Below the pieces are notes generated by a model. The model ran no database searches. It was not told the origin of the DNA and was given only the letters and a program-made list of their open reading frames with translations. DNA of 64,000 nt, taken from Microbacterium commune (lineage in GTDB: Bacteria > Actinomycetota > Actinomycetes > Actinomycetales > Microbacteriaceae). Where the stretch lies: the NCBI RefSeq assembly GCF_014836945.1, contig NZ_JACSPX010000001.1, positions 1,263,510 to 1,327,509 on the forward strand. The letters are read 5' to 3'. The first letter of the stretch is position 1; the number at the start of each line of letters is the position of its first letter. Shown here piece by piece: positions 1 to 9,051 of this stretch. A program made the translations under genes and the position numbers.

Positions 1-95
1 ATCGTGCCCAGGACGATACCCGACCACCTCGAAACCGTCCACCCCTCGAGTCGGCCGGGAAGCCCGCTCGTCGTCGTGCACTAGGTTCAGGACTC

Positions 96-1127
96 ATGAC
101 CGCGCCGCTGCTCACCATGCCCACTCCGCGAACGGCACCGCTTCGGGGCGGACCGGTTCTGAACTGGGGTGTCACCGCGCCCGGCGGCATCGCCACCGAC
201 TTCGTGCATGCCCTGCACACGCACACCGACCAGCGGGTGATCGCCGTCGCCTCACGATCGGTCGATCGCGCCCACGAGTTCGCCCGGCGGCACAGCATCG
301 CCCGCGTGCACGAGGACTACGCCGCGCTGTACGACGACGAGCAGGTGCAGATCGTCTACATCGCGGCGCCGCACAGTGAGCACCGTCGCCTCGCGCTCGA
401 TGCGATCGCCGCCGGCAGGCACGTGCTCATCGAGAAGCCGATCGCCGTCTCCGCCGACGAGGCGCGCGACATCGCCGCCGCTGCCCGCGCGGCCGGTGTC
501 TTCGCGATGGAGGCGATGTGGACCCGCTTCCTTCCGCAGACGGATGTCATGCTGCACCTGCACGAGGACGGCGTCATCGGCGATCCGCGACTGGTCATCG
601 CCGATCTCGGGTTCGCCGCCGACCCGCGTGCCGGCGGACGTCTCTTCGATCCGGCGCTGGGCGGGGGCGCACTGCTCGACCTCGGCGTCTACCCCGTCTG
701 GCTCAGCCACCTGTGGCTGGGGGCGCCCACCGCGATCACGGCCCGCGGCACCCTCACCGCCTCGGGCGTCGATCAGCAGAGCGCGCTCGTTCTCGACTAC
801 GCGTCGGGCGCTCAGGCGCTGCTGAGCGCGAGCATCCGGGTGACGTCGCCCGGCTCGGCATCCGTCTCGGGATCGCAGGGCGGACTGCAGGTCGATCCGT
901 CGTTCGTCTTCCCCGGGGGATTCTCGGCAGAGCACGGCGACGCACGCGGCCGCTTCGTCGACGTCTCCGGTCTGACCCACCGCGACGGGATGGCCTGGCA
1001 GGCCGCGGCCGTCGCGCAGCACATCGATGACGGGCTTCGCGAGTCTCCGCTGCACCCGCTGCGGACCTCGATCGACGTGCTGGCGACCATCGACGAGGCA
1101 CGTCGCCAGCTGGCGATCACAGCCTGA
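96..1127 (+). CDS. Gfo/Idh/MocA family NAD(P)-dependent oxidoreductase
   Basis: Predicted cytosolic 343-aa oxidoreductase acting on a sugar, polyol or related substrate. The N-terminal Rossmann fold carries a dinucleotide-binding GVTAPGGIA loop at about residues 25-33. The hallmark EKP motif lies at 113-115, and a C-terminal alpha/beta substrate domain follows. Length is normal for the family. A TAGGTT hexamer at 82-87 lies 8 nt before the ATG and no Shine-Dalgarno is visible, so the message may be leaderless; the in-frame ATG at 117 is an alternative start. The gene ends about 75 bp before the first CebR-type box, so it is probably not part of the ceb operon, although co-regulation cannot be excluded. 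The substrate cannot be read from sequence. Confidence 0.85.
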   Translation: MTAPLLTMPTPRTAPLRGGPVLNWGVTAPGGIATDFVHALHTHTDQRVIAVASRSVDRAHEFARRHSIARVHEDYAALYDDEQVQIVYIAAPHSEHRRLALDAIAAGRHVLIEKPIAVSADEARDIAAAARAAGVFAMEAMWTRFLPQTDVMLHLHEDGVIGDPRLVIADLGFAADPRAGGRLFDPALGGGALLDLGVYPVWLSHLWLGAPTAITARGTLTASGVDQQSALVLDYASGAQALLSASIRVTSPGSASVSGSQGGLQVDPSFVFPGGFSAEHGDARGRFVDVSGLTHRDGMAWQAAAVAQHIDDGLRESPLHPLRTSIDVLATIDEARRQLAITA

Positions 1128-1200
1128 CGAGGCCTGCGAGGTCTCCCGCGCGCACACCGGCTAGGCCCCGGCGTTCCGGCGTGCGGTTGCGGGTCTTCCG

Positions 1201-1214
1201 TGGGAGCGCGCCCA
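1201..1214. promoter_or_regulatory. CebR/LacI-type operator 1
   Basis: TGGGAGCGCGCCCA differs at one position from the perfect palindrome TGGGAGCGCTCCCA, the binding site described for CebR (Streptomyces) and CelR (Thermobifida). It lies about 9 bp upstream of the predicted -35 of the cebE promoter. Confidence 0.7.
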
Positions 1215-1222
1215 TGAACCTC

Positions 1223-1252
1223 TTGACAGGTCGCAAAAGCCCGGCGTATCGT
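1223..1252 (+). promoter_or_regulatory. Predicted cebE operon promoter
   Basis: A consensus TTGACA (1223-1228) and TATCGT (1247-1252) are separated by 18 bp. They sit between two LacI-type operators, an arrangement that allows repression by occlusion or looping. The leader to the GTG at 1338 would be about 80 nt. Confidence 0.7.
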
Positions 1253-1267
1253 GAACGCCGAAGCCGC

Positions 1268-1281
1268 TGGGAGCGCTCCCA
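1268..1281. promoter_or_regulatory. CebR/LacI-type operator 2 (perfect palindrome)
   Basis: TGGGAGCGCTCCCA is a perfect 14-bp palindrome identical to the known CebR/CelR box. It lies about 15 bp downstream of the -10 element, at or just after the predicted transcription start. The LacI-family gene at the end of this operon is the obvious candidate ligand. Confidence 0.85.
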
Positions 1282-1290
1282 CACAAATCA

Positions 1291-1304
1291 TGGGAGCGCT
1301 TGCA
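1291..1304. promoter_or_regulatory. CebR/LacI-type operator 3 (degenerate)
   Basis: TGGGAGCGCTTGCA keeps the complete left half-site and a degenerate right half-site. Its start is 23 bp after the start of the perfect palindrome, roughly two helical turns, so cooperative binding is plausible. Confidence 0.55.
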
Positions 1305-1337
1305 TGCTTCGCCCGAAGCGCACACAAGGGAGTGACC

Positions 1338-2633
1338 GTGAAATCAGCACGAAGCAAGATCGCCGCGTCCGTCGCCGGCGTCGCCGCCGTGGCCCTCATC
1401 GCCACCGGATGCTCGACGGGGGGTGGCGCCGAAGCGAGTGACGACCAGATCACCCTGTCGATCACGACCTTCGGCACCATGGGCGTCGATGCGAAGTACG
1501 CCGAGTACATGAAGCAGAATCCGAACATCAAGATCGAGGCGACCAACCTCGAGGGGGGCGGCGCAGCCCGCGACGACGCCTACGCGAAGATCGCCGCAGG
1601 CACCGGGCTCAGCGACATCGTCGCGATCGAGGAGGGCTGGCTCGGCACGATCGCCGAGGTGTCCGACGCGTTCGTCGACCTGCGCGACTACGGCATCGAA
1701 GACGTCAAGGACTCCTGGCTCGACTGGAAGTACGAGCAGGGCACCACGGCCGACGGTCAGGTCATCGGCGCCGGCCTCGACATCGGGCCGCAGGGCCTGT
1801 GCTACCGCGGCGATCTGTTCGAGGCCGCCGGCCTGCCCAGCGAACGGGAAGAGGTGGCCGCCTACTTCGGTGGTGAGGACGCCACGTGGGATCGCTTCTT
1901 CGAGGTCGGCGAGGAGTATGTCGACAAGACAGGCAAGGCTTTCTACCACAGCCCGCGGTTCTTCTGGAACTCGTTCGTCAACCAGCAGGAAGAGGGCTAC
2001 TACAAGAAGGACGGCGAGACGCTCAACATCGAGGACAACGATGTGCTGAAGGAGCATTTCGCCAAGATCGTCGAGGCTGAGAAGGCCGGGCTCGGCGCAG
2101 GCCTTCCCGGCTGGGAGGTCGGGCCCGAGGCCAAGGCCGGCGACTTCGCGGTCTACATGTGCCCGAGCTGGATGCTCGGCATCGTGCAGGGCTACTACGA
2201 CGAGGGCACCACCGACAGCGGCTGGGACTTCGCGAACGTGCTTCCCGGCGGCGCCGCCAACTGGGGCGGTGCGTTCCTCGGCGTCGCATCCTCGTCGGAG
2301 CACAAGGAGGAGGCCGCCAAGCTCGCGCTCTGGCTCGCATCGCCCGAGCAGCAGGCATCGGCCTTCGAGAAGGCGGGGCCGTACCCGAGCACGACCGAGG
2401 GTCAGAAGCTCGTCGCCGACACCACCAGCCCCTTCTTCAACGACGCGCCGATCGGCCAGATCTTCGCCGAGCGCTCGAAGGGTGTCGTCGCTCAGGTCAA
2501 GGGACCGGAGGACTCCAACATCCAGGACAACGTCTTCGGGCCGATCTTCGACCGCGTCAGCCAGGGCGAGGTCACCGATCCCGACAAGGCCTGGGACGCC
2601 GCCATGGAACTGCTCGACCAGATCCCCAGCTGA
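1338..2633 (+). CDS. cebE: Cellobiose/cello-oligosaccharide ABC transporter substrate-binding lipoprotein
   Basis: Extracellular solute-binding protein (family 1) of 431 aa, predicted to be lipid-anchored and to deliver cello-oligosaccharides to the CebF/CebG permease. The GTG start at 1338 is chosen because it begins a normal lipoprotein signal: basic N-terminus, hydrophobic stretch and a lipobox ending IATGC. An upstream in-frame ATG would add about 29 residues that spoil the signal. GGGAG lies just upstream of the GTG. The mature protein has the periplasmic-binding-protein layout. It is first in the operon cebE-cebF-cebG-bglC-cebR, behind three CebR-type boxes. Substrate is inferred from the operator sequence and the GH1 gene, not from binding residues. 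Confidence 0.87.
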   Translation: MKSARSKIAASVAGVAAVALIATGCSTGGGAEASDDQITLSITTFGTMGVDAKYAEYMKQNPNIKIEATNLEGGGAARDDAYAKIAAGTGLSDIVAIEEGWLGTIAEVSDAFVDLRDYGIEDVKDSWLDWKYEQGTTADGQVIGAGLDIGPQGLCYRGDLFEAAGLPSEREEVAAYFGGEDATWDRFFEVGEEYVDKTGKAFYHSPRFFWNSFVNQQEEGYYKKDGETLNIEDNDVLKEHFAKIVEAEKAGLGAGLPGWEVGPEAKAGDFAVYMCPSWMLGIVQGYYDEGTTDSGWDFANVLPGGAANWGGAFLGVASSSEHKEEAAKLALWLASPEQQASAFEKAGPYPSTTEGQKLVADTTSPFFNDAPIGQIFAERSKGVVAQVKGPEDSNIQDNVFGPIFDRVSQGEVTDPDKAWDAAMELLDQIPS

Positions 2634-2710
2634 CCGCACGGGCGGCTCGACGCACGTCGCCGAGCCGCCCGAGCATCCACCCCGCACTCGATCCCGCGAT
2701 TGGTTCAACG

Positions 2711-3733
2711 ATGAGCAGCACAACCGGCAGAGCCGCCCGCACGGAACTCACGTTCCGTCAGAAGGTCAGTCGTCTCGACCACACCTTCTCCCCGTACCTG
2801 TACATCGCGCCGTTCTTCATCCTGTTCGCGCTGATCGGCGTCTTCCCCATCGTCTACACGTTCAACGTGTCGCTCTACGACTGGCATCTGCTGAAGGGCC
2901 AGGGCGACTTCGTGGGGCTGCAGAACTACGTCGACGTCCTCAACGACCCGTTCTTCTGGAACGCGTTCGGCAACACGTTCAGCATCTTCCTGCTCTCGGC
3001 CATACCGCAGCTCGTCATCGCCACGGTCGTCGCTGCGCTGCTGAACCAGGCGATCCGCGGTCGCACGTTCTGGCGGATGAGCATCCTGCTGCCCTACATC
3101 GTCGCACCGGTCGCGGTGACGGTGATCTTCCTGCAGGTCTTCAACCAGTACCACGGGCCTGTCGCCGGTCTGCTCGAACTGCTCGGTCTCGATCCGATCC
3201 GCTGGTCGTTCGACGTCTTCCCGTCGCACGTCGCGATCGCCACCATGGTGAACTGGCGCTGGACCGGATACAACGCCCTGCTCCTGCTCGCGGCCATGCA
3301 GGCCGTGCCGCGAGACATGTACGAGTCGGCCACCATCGACGGAGCCAGCAGGCTGCGTCAGTTCTGGTCGATCACCCTCCCGCTGATCCGTCCGACGCTG
3401 ATCTTCGTCGTCATCACGGCGACCATCGGCGGGCTGCAGATCTTCACCGAGCCGAAGCTCTTCGACGGCCGCACCTACGGCGGCAGCGACCGGCAGTTCC
3501 AGACGATCGTGCTCTACCTGTACCAGCTCGGCTTCCCCATGCGCGACTTCGGCCGCGCGTCCGCGACGGCGTGGATCCTGTTCCTCGTCATCATGCTCGT
3601 CGGGCTGCTCAGCTTCATGATCACCCGAGCGATCCGCACCGCCGACGAGAAGACCTCCACGGTGCGCAAGACGCGAGTCCCGTCCCGAAAGCAGACGCCG
3701 GTTCCGGCTCACACCCAGCAGGGAGCATCATGA
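2711..3733 (+). CDS. cebF: Cellobiose ABC transporter permease (MalF-type)
   Basis: Integral membrane permease of 340 aa with about six transmembrane segments; the first begins near residue 33. The EAA loop that contacts the ATPase reads ESATIDGAS...LPLI in the C-terminal half. The ATG at 2711 gives the expected family N-terminus; upstream in-frame sequence overlaps cebE and looks non-coding. It lies 77 bp downstream of cebE, and its stop overlaps the cebG start as ATGA, so the two permeases are translationally coupled. No ATP-binding protein is encoded in the operon; a shared MsiK-type ATPase encoded elsewhere is expected. Confidence 0.88.
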   Translation: MSSTTGRAARTELTFRQKVSRLDHTFSPYLYIAPFFILFALIGVFPIVYTFNVSLYDWHLLKGQGDFVGLQNYVDVLNDPFFWNAFGNTFSIFLLSAIPQLVIATVVAALLNQAIRGRTFWRMSILLPYIVAPVAVTVIFLQVFNQYHGPVAGLLELLGLDPIRWSFDVFPSHVAIATMVNWRWTGYNALLLLAAMQAVPRDMYESATIDGASRLRQFWSITLPLIRPTLIFVVITATIGGLQIFTEPKLFDGRTYGGSDRQFQTIVLYLYQLGFPMRDFGRASATAWILFLVIMLVGLLSFMITRAIRTADEKTSTVRKTRVPSRKQTPVPAHTQQGAS

Positions 3734-4650
3734 CCGCCCTCCTCACCCCCGCACCGGCGTCGGAGACGGATGCCGGGGCAGAGCGCCGCACGACGGCATC
3801 CGAGCGCCGCGCTCGCCGCGTGCGCGCCTACGAGCGCCCGGGGATGCTCACGTACGCCCTGCTCATCGCGTACTTCGCCGGCTCGGCGTTCCCGCTGTGG
3901 TGGTCGTTCGTCATCTCGTCCCGCCAGTCGTCCGACACCAACCTCGTGCCGCCGGCGGTCCTGCCGGGGCCGAACTTCCTGTCCCACGCCGCCGAGGTGT
4001 TCGAGACGGTTCCGTTCCTGCTGTCGCTGATCAACAGCGCGGTGATATCGGCCGCGATCACCCTGTCGGTGGTGTTCTTCTCGACTCTCGCCGGGTACGC
4101 CTTCGCGAAGCTGCGCTTCCGCGGCCGCAGCGGACTGCTCGTCGCAGTGATCGCCACCATGGCGATTCCCACCCAGCTGGGCATCATCCCGCTGTTCATG
4201 CTGATGGCGGAGTGGCGCTGGGTGGGCTCGCTGCAGGCGGTCATCGTTCCCGGCATGGTCACCGCCTTCGGGGTGTTCTTCATGCGGCAGTATCTCGTCG
4301 ACGTGATCCCGGACGAGCTGATCGAAGCCGCGCGGATGGACGGTGCGAGCATGTGGGGCACCTTCTGGCACGTGGCGCTGCCCGCGGCGCGTCCCGCCAT
4401 GGCGGTGCTCGGTCTGTTCAGCTTCATGGCCGCGTGGACGGACTACCTGTGGCCGCTGCTCGCCCTCACACCGCGAAATCCCACGGTGCAGACCGCGCTG
4501 GCGGCGCTGAGCGCAGCCGGGGGACAGAACCCGGACAACGCCCTCGTGCTCGCCGGGGCCGTGCTCTCGGTGATCCCCCTCCTCATCCTCTTCTTCGTCG
4601 CGGGCCGCCAGCTCGTGACCGGAATCATGCAAGGCGCAGTGAAAGGCTGA
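3730..4650 (+). CDS. cebG: Cellobiose ABC transporter permease (MalG-type)
   Basis: Second permease subunit, 306 aa with about six transmembrane segments and the EAA motif EAARMDGAS...ALPAARP. The ATG at 3730 overlaps the cebF stop by 4 nt (ATGA). A soluble, arginine-rich N-terminal extension of about 35 residues precedes the first membrane helix. It forms the import channel with CebF. bglC begins one base after its stop codon, so import and hydrolysis are tightly linked. Confidence 0.88.
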   Translation: MTALLTPAPASETDAGAERRTTASERRARRVRAYERPGMLTYALLIAYFAGSAFPLWWSFVISSRQSSDTNLVPPAVLPGPNFLSHAAEVFETVPFLLSLINSAVISAAITLSVVFFSTLAGYAFAKLRFRGRSGLLVAVIATMAIPTQLGIIPLFMLMAEWRWVGSLQAVIVPGMVTAFGVFFMRQYLVDVIPDELIEAARMDGASMWGTFWHVALPAARPAMAVLGLFSFMAAWTDYLWPLLALTPRNPTVQTALAALSAAGGQNPDNALVLAGAVLSVIPLLILFFVAGRQLVTGIMQGAVKG

Positions 4651-4651
4651 C

Positions 4652-6091
4652 ATGACCATCGAGATGCAGGCGCACACCAGAGACAGCCCCGATTACCGGG
4701 ATGTCGGGCTGGAGTTCCCCGCCGGGTTCCTGATCGGTGCGGCCACCGCCGCGTACCAGATCGAGGGCGCGGCCACCGCAGACGGGCGAGGCCCGTCGAT
4801 CTGGGACACCTTCAGCGCGACACCGGGCAGGGTCGTCGACGGCGACACGGGAGATGTGGCCGTCGACCACTACAACCGGCTCGACGCCGATCTCGATCTC
4901 ATGGCCGACCTGGGGATCGAGGCGTATCGGTTCTCGATCTCCTGGCCGCGCATCCAACCGACGGGGTCCGGTCCGGTGAACGAGGCGGGCCTGGCGTTCT
5001 ATGAACGTCTCGTCGACGGTCTGATCGCCCGCGGCATCCGTCCGATCGCCACTCTCTATCACTGGGATCTGCCGCAGGCGCTCGAGGATGCCGGTGGATG
5101 GACCAACCGCGAGACCGCCTACCGGTTCGCCGAGTACACCCGTCACGTCGCGGAGGCGCTCGGTGAGCGCGTGCATGTCTGGACGACCTTGAATGAGCCG
5201 TGGTGCAGTGCGTTCCTCGGATATGGGTCGGGCGCGCACGCTCCCGGCCGCACCGACGGCGTCGCCGCACTGCGGGCCGTGCACCACCTGAATCTCGCCC
5301 ACGGCCTCGCCGTTCAGGTGCTGCGAGAGGTGGCGCCGCGCGCGCAGGTGTCGGTGACGCTCAACTTCCACGTGATCCGCGGAGCAGACGGCCCGGACTC
5401 CGAGGCCGTGCGCCGTATCGACGCCCTCGCCAACCGGTCGTTCACGCATCCCATGCTCGTCGGCGGCTATCCCGACGATCTCATCGACGACACCGCGGCG
5501 GTCACCGACTGGCTGTTCGTGCGGCCCGGCGACACCGAGATCATCCGGCAGCCGATCGACTTCCTCGGCGTGAACTACTACTCCACGACGCGGGTGCGGA
5601 TGTGGGACGGCATCGCCCCGCGGCAGCGAGCGGACGGGCACAAGGACGTCGGCGGCTCGGCCTGGCCGGGCAGCGACGACGTGGAGTTCCTCACGCAGGA
5701 CGGCCCGTACACGGCGATGGGATGGAACATCGCTCCCGACGGACTCGAGGAGCTGCTGCTGAGGCTCAGCCGCGAGCATCCGGGACTTCCGCTCGTCATC
5801 ACAGAGAACGGTGCGGCTTTCGACGACGAGCTCAGCGGCGATCGCGTGCACGACGACGCCAGGCTCGACTACCTGCGCCGTCATTTCACGGCGGCTCATC
5901 GTGCTCTGCAGCAGGGCGTCGACCTGCGCGGGTACATGGTCTGGTCGCTGTTCGACAACTTCGAGTGGGGCTACGGCTACAGCAAGCGCTTCGGCATCGT
6001 GCACGTCGACTACGAGACGCAGGAGCGCACCGTGAAGGACAGCGGTCTGTGGCTGGCACGGCTCATCGAGGAGCGCCGGATCCCGGAGTGA
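4652..6091 (+). CDS. bglC: Beta-glucosidase, glycoside hydrolase family 1
   Basis: Cytosolic GH1 retaining beta-glucosidase (479 aa) predicted to cleave imported cellobiose or cello-oligosaccharides to glucose. The N-terminal family signature [15 protein letters not shown] is at about residues 26-40. The acid/base glutamate is E182 in TLNEPW, and the nucleophile is E385 in ITENG. Length is typical for the family and there is no signal peptide, consistent with intracellular action after CebEFG uptake. The order and CebR boxes match the Streptomyces cebEFG-bglC system. Confidence 0.95.
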   Translation: MTIEMQAHTRDSPDYRDVGLEFPAGFLIGAATAAYQIEGAATADGRGPSIWDTFSATPGRVVDGDTGDVAVDHYNRLDADLDLMADLGIEAYRFSISWPRIQPTGSGPVNEAGLAFYERLVDGLIARGIRPIATLYHWDLPQALEDAGGWTNRETAYRFAEYTRHVAEALGERVHVWTTLNEPWCSAFLGYGSGAHAPGRTDGVAALRAVHHLNLAHGLAVQVLREVAPRAQVSVTLNFHVIRGADGPDSEAVRRIDALANRSFTHPMLVGGYPDDLIDDTAAVTDWLFVRPGDTEIIRQPIDFLGVNYYSTTRVRMWDGIAPRQRADGHKDVGGSAWPGSDDVEFLTQDGPYTAMGWNIAPDGLEELLLRLSREHPGLPLVITENGAAFDDELSGDRVHDDARLDYLRRHFTAAHRALQQGVDLRGYMVWSLFDNFEWGYGYSKRFGIVHVDYETQERTVKDSGLWLARLIEERRIPE

Positions 6092-6182
6092 GACGCCGCG
6101 CCGGCGTGGCGTACGGTGAAGACATCCACCCTCGACAGCGAGGTGCCCACGATCGCGCCGGATGCGCAGCAGGAGACGAAGA

Positions 6183-7217
6183 GTGACGATGAACGCGTCT
6201 CGCAGCGCGCAGCCCTGGGTGCCGACCCTCGAGGAGGTCGCGGCACTCGCCGGAGTGTCGAGTTCGACCGCATCGCGGGTCATCAACGGATCGCCCCGGG
6301 TCACCGAGAGCACCGTCGCGCGCGTGAACGCGGCGATCGCGAAGGTCGGATACGTGCCGAATCGCGCGGCGCGCAGCCTCGCGCGCCGCAGCACGCAGAC
6401 CGTCGCGATGATGATCCCCGAGCGCACGGCGGAGTTCTTCGCCGACCCGTACTTCGCAGAAGTGATCCAGGGCGCCGCGATGTACGCGTCGTCGACCGAG
6501 TACTCCCTCACCCTGCTGATCGAGTCGGAGAACGACCCGGAGAAGACGCACCAGCTTCTTCGGCGCGGCAACGTCGACGGTGCGCTGATCCTCTCGCACC
6601 ACAGTGCCTCCTCGTCGTATCGCGAGCTGGCGCGCACGCTGCCCGTCGTCTTCGGGGTGCGCCCGCCGGGGGAGACGGGCGAGGAGATCCACGTCGTCGA
6701 CGTCGACAACACCGCGGTCGGTGCACTCGCGACCCAGCACCTCATCGATCGCGGTCGGCGGCGGATCGCCACGATCAGCGGACCGCTCGACACGACGGCC
6801 GGGCAGGAGCGCCTGCAGGGGTGGCGCGACGCGCTCTCGGCGGCGGGTCTCGAGGAGCTCGGCAGTGAAGAGGGCGATTACACCCCGAGCGGGGGAGCGG
6901 CGGCCGCGCGTCGGCTGCTCGACGCGGGGGTGCAGATGGATGCCCTGTTCGTCGCGTCGGCACAGATGGCTGCCGGCGCGCTGGGTGTGCTCAAGGAGCG
7001 CGGCATCCGGGTTCCGGACGACGTCGCCGTCGCCACCGTCGACAACAACGTCTTCTCGACGAGCGCGTCTCCGCAGCTCACGACGGTCGATCTGCACACC
7101 GCCGCGAAGGGTGCGGCGATGATGGCGACGGTCGTGCGGCTGATCCGCGGGGAGCAGCTGGATGCCGAGGCGGCGCTGCCGCTCGACCTCGTGGTCCGCG
7201 AGTCCACAGGCTGTTGA
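6183..7217 (+). CDS. cebR: LacI-family transcriptional regulator, CebR-like repressor of the ceb operon
   Basis: DNA-binding repressor of 344 aa. The N-terminal LacI helix-turn-helix spans about residues 15-60 (TLEEVAALAGVSSSTASRVING), followed by a periplasmic-binding-protein-like effector domain. The GTG at 6183 is preferred because AGGAG at 6171-6175 lies 7 nt before it; the ATG at 6189 is 13 nt from that site. It lies 91 bp after bglC in the same direction and is probably co-transcribed, giving autoregulation. A small hairpin (6093-6107) sits in the gap. The three boxes before cebE match the CebR consensus, so this is the likely repressor, with cellobiose or cellotriose as expected inducer. 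Confidence 0.88.
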   Translation: MTMNASRSAQPWVPTLEEVAALAGVSSSTASRVINGSPRVTESTVARVNAAIAKVGYVPNRAARSLARRSTQTVAMMIPERTAEFFADPYFAEVIQGAAMYASSTEYSLTLLIESENDPEKTHQLLRRGNVDGALILSHHSASSSYRELARTLPVVFGVRPPGETGEEIHVVDVDNTAVGALATQHLIDRGRRRIATISGPLDTTAGQERLQGWRDALSAAGLEELGSEEGDYTPSGGAAAARRLLDAGVQMDALFVASAQMAAGALGVLKERGIRVPDDVAVATVDNNVFSTSASPQLTTVDLHTAAKGAAMMATVVRLIRGEQLDAEAALPLDLVVRESTGC

Positions 7218-7262
7218 CGGGCGCGGCGCGCCCGGGCGGGATCGAGCTTGACTTTCCCCAGG

Positions 7263-7482
7263 TTCTGCACATCAGGAGCGACGCGCCGGAACCTTCAATC
7301 TCACGTTGAAGCGGGATTTCCTCCACAGGCTGGGGAATAGAAGAAAACCTGATCAGACTGGAGAAAAGTCCGAGATATCAAATCTCTCCACCGAGTTGTC
7401 CACACCCGTTCTGCACAGACACTCCAGAGTTCTTCGCACACTCTCCACAGAGTTATCCACAGCCCCGGTTGCATGGGGATAA
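7263..7482. promoter_or_regulatory. Cluster of DnaA-box-like 9-mers upstream of dnaB
   Basis: The 391-bp gap between cebR and dnaB has no coding signal but several DnaA-box-like sites: TTCTGCACA (7263-7271 and 7409-7417), TTGTCCACA (7396-7404, the form typical of actinobacteria), TTATCCACA (7453-7461, the E. coli R1-type consensus) and TTATCCCCA on the minus strand (7474-7482). CTCTCCACA at 7441-7449 is weaker. Between them, about 7320-7390 is unusually A+T-rich for this genome. The dnaB promoter must also lie here. It could titrate DnaA, regulate dnaB, or be an oriC-like remnant; dnaA and dnaN are not adjacent. Confidence 0.65.
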
Positions 7483-7608
7483 CCCGGCTTCTACCTTGGG
7501 GGAGACCGGATGTCGGTGGTGCATGTTCTTCTTGTGCCCGAGGCCGACTGCCCGCCGGTCGCAAGCGCCGGTGACGTGTGTCCAGTCGTGCCGGCCGGGA
7601 GGAGCACG

Positions 7609-9003
7609 GTGTCGATCGCAGATATCTCGAACGAGCGTCTGGGTGGCTCTCGCAGCCCCGAGCGCACCCCGCCGCATGATCTCCTGGCAGAGCAGAGCGC
7701 ACTGGGCGGCATGCTGCTGTCGAAGGATGCCGTCGCCGATGTGATCGAGATGCTCAAGGGCGCCGACTTCTACGTGCCCAAGCACGAGCTCATCTTCGAG
7801 GCGATCCTGTCGCTGTACTCGCACGGCGAGCCCACCGACGTCGTCGCCGTCACCGACGAGCTGATCAAGACGGGCGAGCTGGGGCGCGCCGGCGGGGCCG
7901 ACTACCTGCACACCCTCACCTCGATCGTGCCGACCGCGGCGAACGCCGGCTATTACGCGGGCATCGTCGCGGAGCGAGCCATCCTGCGGCGCCTGGTCGA
8001 CGCGGGCACCCGCATCGTGCAGCTCGGCTACGCGGGCGAGGGCGACGCCGCCGACATCGTCAACAACGCCCAGGCCGAGATCTACTCGGTGACCGGCTCC
8101 GAGACGGCCGAGGACTACGTGCCGCTCACCGTCGCCGTCGACGCGGCCGTCGAGGAGATCGAGGCGGCCAACGGCCGTGACGGCACGATGACCGGCATCC
8201 CGACGGGGTTCCGCGAGCTGGACGAGCTGACCAACGGCCTGCACGGCGGACAGATGATCGTCGTCGCCGCGAGGCCCGCTATGGGTAAATCAACGCTGGC
8301 TCTGGATTTCGCCCGGGCTGCGGCCATCGGCCACAACGAGCCGTCGATCTTCTTCTCGCTCGAGATGGGCAAGAGCGAGATCGCGATGCGCCTGCTCAGC
8401 GCCGAGGGCGCCATCCCGCTGCAGAACATGCGCAAGGGAACCCTCGACCCGCGGGACTGGACGACCGTCGCGGCCACCCGCGGACGGATCAACGACGCCC
8501 CGCTGTACATCGACGACAGCCCGAACATGACCCTCGTCGAGATCCGTGCCAAGTGCCGTCGGCTCAAGCAGCGCGAAGGCCTGCGACTGGTGGTCATCGA
8601 CTACCTCCAGCTGATGACGAGCGGCAAGCGCGTCGAGTCGCGTCAGCAGGAGGTCTCGGAGTTCTCGCGTGCGCTCAAGCTGCTCGCGAAAGAGCTGCAG
8701 GTGCCGGTGATCGCGCTGTCGCAGCTGAACCGTGGCGCCGAGCAGCGCTCCGACAAGAAGCCCGCGATCAGCGACCTGCGCGAGTCCGGCTCGATCGAGC
8801 AGGACGCCGACATGGTGATCCTGCTGCACCGCGAGGCCGCGTACGACAAGGACATCCGTCCCGGCGAGGCCGACCTGATCGTCGCCAAGCACCGCAACGG
8901 CCCCACCGCGACGATCACCGTCGCCTTCCAGGGGCACTACTCGCGGTTCAAGGACATGGCGCCCGGTGACTTCGGCGGTGGCGGGGGCGGCGACTTCAAC
9001 TGA
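7609..9003 (+). CDS. dnaB: Replicative DNA helicase DnaB
   Basis: Hexameric 5'-3' helicase that unwinds DNA at the replication fork; 464 aa. The GTG at 7609 follows a GGGAGGAG ribosome-binding site and begins the usual actinobacterial N-terminus (MSIADIS...). A longer in-frame extension upstream is unlikely to be translated. The N-terminal primase-interacting domain covers about residues 20-165. The RecA-like domain has Walker A ARPAMGKS at 221-228 and Walker B followed by VIDYLQLM. No intein interrupts these motifs, although inteins are common in actinobacterial dnaB. The C-terminus is a short glycine-rich tail. Confidence 0.97.
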   Translation: MSIADISNERLGGSRSPERTPPHDLLAEQSALGGMLLSKDAVADVIEMLKGADFYVPKHELIFEAILSLYSHGEPTDVVAVTDELIKTGELGRAGGADYLHTLTSIVPTAANAGYYAGIVAERAILRRLVDAGTRIVQLGYAGEGDAADIVNNAQAEIYSVTGSETAEDYVPLTVAVDAAVEEIEAANGRDGTMTGIPTGFRELDELTNGLHGGQMIVVAARPAMGKSTLALDFARAAAIGHNEPSIFFSLEMGKSEIAMRLLSAEGAIPLQNMRKGTLDPRDWTTVAATRGRINDAPLYIDDSPNMTLVEIRAKCRRLKQREGLRLVVIDYLQLMTSGKRVESRQQEVSEFSRALKLLAKELQVPVIALSQLNRGAEQRSDKKPAISDLRESGSIEQDADMVILLHREAAYDKDIRPGEADLIVAKHRNGPTATITVAFQGHYSRFKDMAPGDFGGGGGGDFN

Positions 9004-9051
9004 GCGTCGCAGCCGGGTGACGCAGCCCCGTCGGAGTGGTTTACTGGCGCG

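Noticed and set aside
1..95. A gene at the left edge
   Set aside because: These 95 bases show no recognisable coding signal; a divergent gene may begin upstream of the window, but nothing supports calling it.
2269..4650. A single 793-codon plus-strand frame covering cebF and cebG
   Set aside because: Only the C-terminal part from ATG 3730 is coding (cebG); earlier codons are out of frame with cebE and cebF and Arg/Ser-rich.
6183..6191. ATG at 6189 as start of cebR
   Set aside because: The AGGAG at 6171-6175 is spaced 7 nt from the GTG at 6183 but 13 nt from the ATG, so the GTG is favoured.
7218..7608. Assignment of this gap as the chromosomal oriC
   Set aside because: DnaA boxes and an A+T-rich patch are present, but dnaA, dnaN, rpmH and gyrase genes are not adjacent, so it is reported only as a DnaA-box cluster.
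7609..9003. Intein in dnaB
   Set aside because: The Walker A and the other helicase motifs are uninterrupted and the length is that of an ordinary DnaB.
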